Shown here piece after piece: positions 63,222-64,000 of a stretch of DNA of 64,000 nt (its first letter is position 1; the number at the start of each line of letters is the position of its first letter). Both the position numbers and the translations under genes were made by a program. The notes under the pieces are model-generated. The model saw only the letters and a list, made by a program, of their open reading frames with translations, searched no databases and was not told where the DNA came from. Origin of the DNA: Cohnella panacarvi Gsoil 349 (GTDB lineage Bacteria; Bacillota; Bacilli; Paenibacillales; Paenibacillaceae); contig NZ_KI911563.1 in the NCBI RefSeq assembly GCF_000515335.1, positions 2,504,255 to 2,568,254 of the forward strand, given 5' to 3'.

Positions 63222-63485
63222 CTAGTAACGATCCCAAGCCAAGTATAAACTTAACGCGGCTAACGCGTAAAAGATGATCGATACCCGCCGATTGTATCGC
63301 ATTTTAATCCCGAAGATCATAAAGAAAATAGCAGCGGTCAGCTTGCCGAGACTTTGCGAGATCGATTCGTCCGAGAACAACTCGCTGCCGAGCAGAATCG
63401 AAAGGATCAATGTCGCGGGTGCGAGGATTTTGAACCATAACGGTTCTCTTAGAAACATCTTGCCCATGAATTTCAGACGTTGCAT
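63222..63485 (-). CDS. Small membrane protein of unknown function
   Basis: 87 residues from the ATG at 63485: a basic start (MQRLKFMGKMFLREPLWFK) and three hydrophobic segments (ILAPATLILSILLG, LTAAIFFMIFGI, IIFYALAALSLYLAW). AAAGGA is 12 bases upstream. A longer version from a TTG at 63545 would overlap the VOC gene by 31 bp. Probably co-transcribed with that gene. Confidence 0.6.
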   Translation of the reverse strand: MQRLKFMGKMFLREPLWFKILAPATLILSILLGSELFSDESISQSLGKLTAAIFFMIFGIKMRYNRRVSIIFYALAALSLYLAWDRY

Positions 63486-63514
63486 GCCGGCTATCGTTCC
63501 TTTCAAATAGATAA

Positions 63515-63886
63515 CTAACTCCGATAATAGGACAGCACCCAACAAACACCGTTCCGATCCGTTACGACGGCAAGCAGTCCGTTGAAAGGCGCCTCATAAA
63601 CTTCGGTGTTAATTCTACCATTCGCCGCCAAACCCGCGTAGATTCGGCGGAATTCCCGTTCCCCCTCGATCCGCAAGAACACTCTTACGTAATCGCCTAT
63701 CGCCGTGGGCTTAGCCGCTTGCGTGTCGGCGAAGGAGATTTTGCTGCCGTCCAGCCGAATTTCCGCGTTGAGAACCTCGTCCCCCTGCTTCCTTAGCACG
63801 ACAATCTCTCCGCCGAACAACTCCTGATAGTAGTTAAGCTCATCTTTGCAGTTGTCAACAATAACGAACGGATTAGCTATAATCAT
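63515..63886 (-). CDS. VOC-family protein (PhnB-like)
   Basis: 123 residues. NPFVIVDNCKDELNYYQELFGGEIV and the VFLRIEGEREFRRIYAGLAANGRINTEVYEAPFNGLLAVVTDRNGVCWVLSY pattern are those of PhnB/YjdN-like 3-demethylubiquinone-methyltransferase-related VOC proteins. No function known. AAAGGGAGG precedes the ATG. Confidence 0.88.
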   Translation of the reverse strand: MIIANPFVIVDNCKDELNYYQELFGGEIVVLRKQGDEVLNAEIRLDGSKISFADTQAAKPTAIGDYVRVFLRIEGEREFRRIYAGLAANGRINTEVYEAPFNGLLAVVTDRNGVCWVLSYYRS

Positions 63887-63913
63887 GGAACCATCCTCCC
63901 TTTGCTCCTAAGC

Positions 63914-64000
63914 TCATATTTCATGCGCAGCATCTCTTCCTCCGGATCGATGAGGCTGCACCGTTACTCCGGGCCAGGACAACAGCGCCGCGGTGACCGC
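63914..64000 (-). CDS. Possible end of a luciferase-domain (DUF5519-like) gene, cut by the window edge
   Basis: The last open frame reads LLSWPGVTVQPHRSGG and stops after 8 more residues. SWPGVT...HR-x-GG resembles the start of DUF5519 luciferase-domain proteins, which would normally continue for 80 residues, so this may be a broken gene or a chance likeness. Too little is visible to decide. Confidence 0.25.
   Translation of the reverse strand, partial: AVTAALLSWPGVTVQPHRSGGRDAAHEI

Overview
The window looks like a moderately GC-rich, endospore-forming member of the Bacillota, most likely Paenibacillaceae (Cohnella or Paenibacillus-like). This is inferred from an alpha/beta-type small acid-soluble spore protein, a T-box leader on threonyl-tRNA synthetase, a ydaO-type c-di-AMP riboswitch, AGGAGG-type ribosome binding sites, many lipoproteins with LAAC-type lipoboxes, and the rRNA sequences. 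The species cannot be named from the sequence alone.

Layout. 1-2.6 kb: sugar ABC importer (two permeases, lipoprotein binding protein), transcribed leftward. 2.8-8.2 kb: exonuclease III, M15 peptidase, a 51-bp hairpin array, TipAS-type MerR regulator, rhodanese, LysR regulator, DUF5808 membrane protein, dispersed repeat A. 8.2-16.7 kb: KamA-like radical SAM enzyme under a c-di-AMP riboswitch, small enzymes, an HxlR/oxidoreductase pair, aldo-keto reductase, a ThrRS without TGS domain under a T-box, and a 5'-deoxyribonucleotidase. 16.7-22.5 kb: dispersed repeat C next to a truncated binding-protein gene, an HPP-like membrane protein, an IS3-family element, and a Fur-box-controlled siderophore importer (fused FhuB-type permease plus binding protein). 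24.6-30.0 kb: a leftward 16S-23S-5S operon with two tandem promoters and an internal duplication in the 16S gene. 30.1-32.3 kb: a second Fur-controlled FecCD permease pair. No ATPase for either siderophore system is in the window. 32.5-34.5 kb: MarR regulator and DHA2 drug exporter. 34.5-36.0 kb: a DUF559-like nuclease candidate between two arrays of the same 51-bp hairpin repeat.

36-45 kb holds metabolic and stress genes, including an ECF41 sigma factor with its usual partner, a carboxymuconolactone-decarboxylase-family protein, and another 51-bp-pitch hairpin array. 45-48.3 kb: a DGC-domain protein with a Crp/Fnr-type promoter and a taurine/nitrate-type ABC importer. 48.4-50.2 kb: a second copy of repeat A/B interrupted by an IS3-family element with a 3-bp target duplication. 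50.2-55.4 kb: esterase, SASP, small exporter, pentapeptide protein, NlpC/P60-like protein and MFS transporter. 55.6-56.5 kb: a 41-bp tandem array, repeat C copy 2 and a YcxB-like remnant. 56.6-64 kb: DinB protein with a LexA box, a second ECF sigma factor, VOC proteins, a LysR pseudogene, truncated haemoglobin with a second Crp/Fnr promoter, a cystine-type ABC importer and small proteins.

The most unusual signals are: (1) hairpin arrays of different sequence that all keep an exact 51-bp pitch and a TTGT...ACAA-type core, two of which bracket the nuclease-like gene; (2) a direct duplication of about 70 nt inside the 16S rRNA gene; (3) two unlinked promoters with GTGA-N6-TCAC sites centred exactly 41.5 bp before the predicted start; (4) a c-di-AMP riboswitch on a KamA-like gene; (5) composite dispersed repeats lying beside decayed genes. 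All functional calls rest on reading motifs by eye; no database search was possible.
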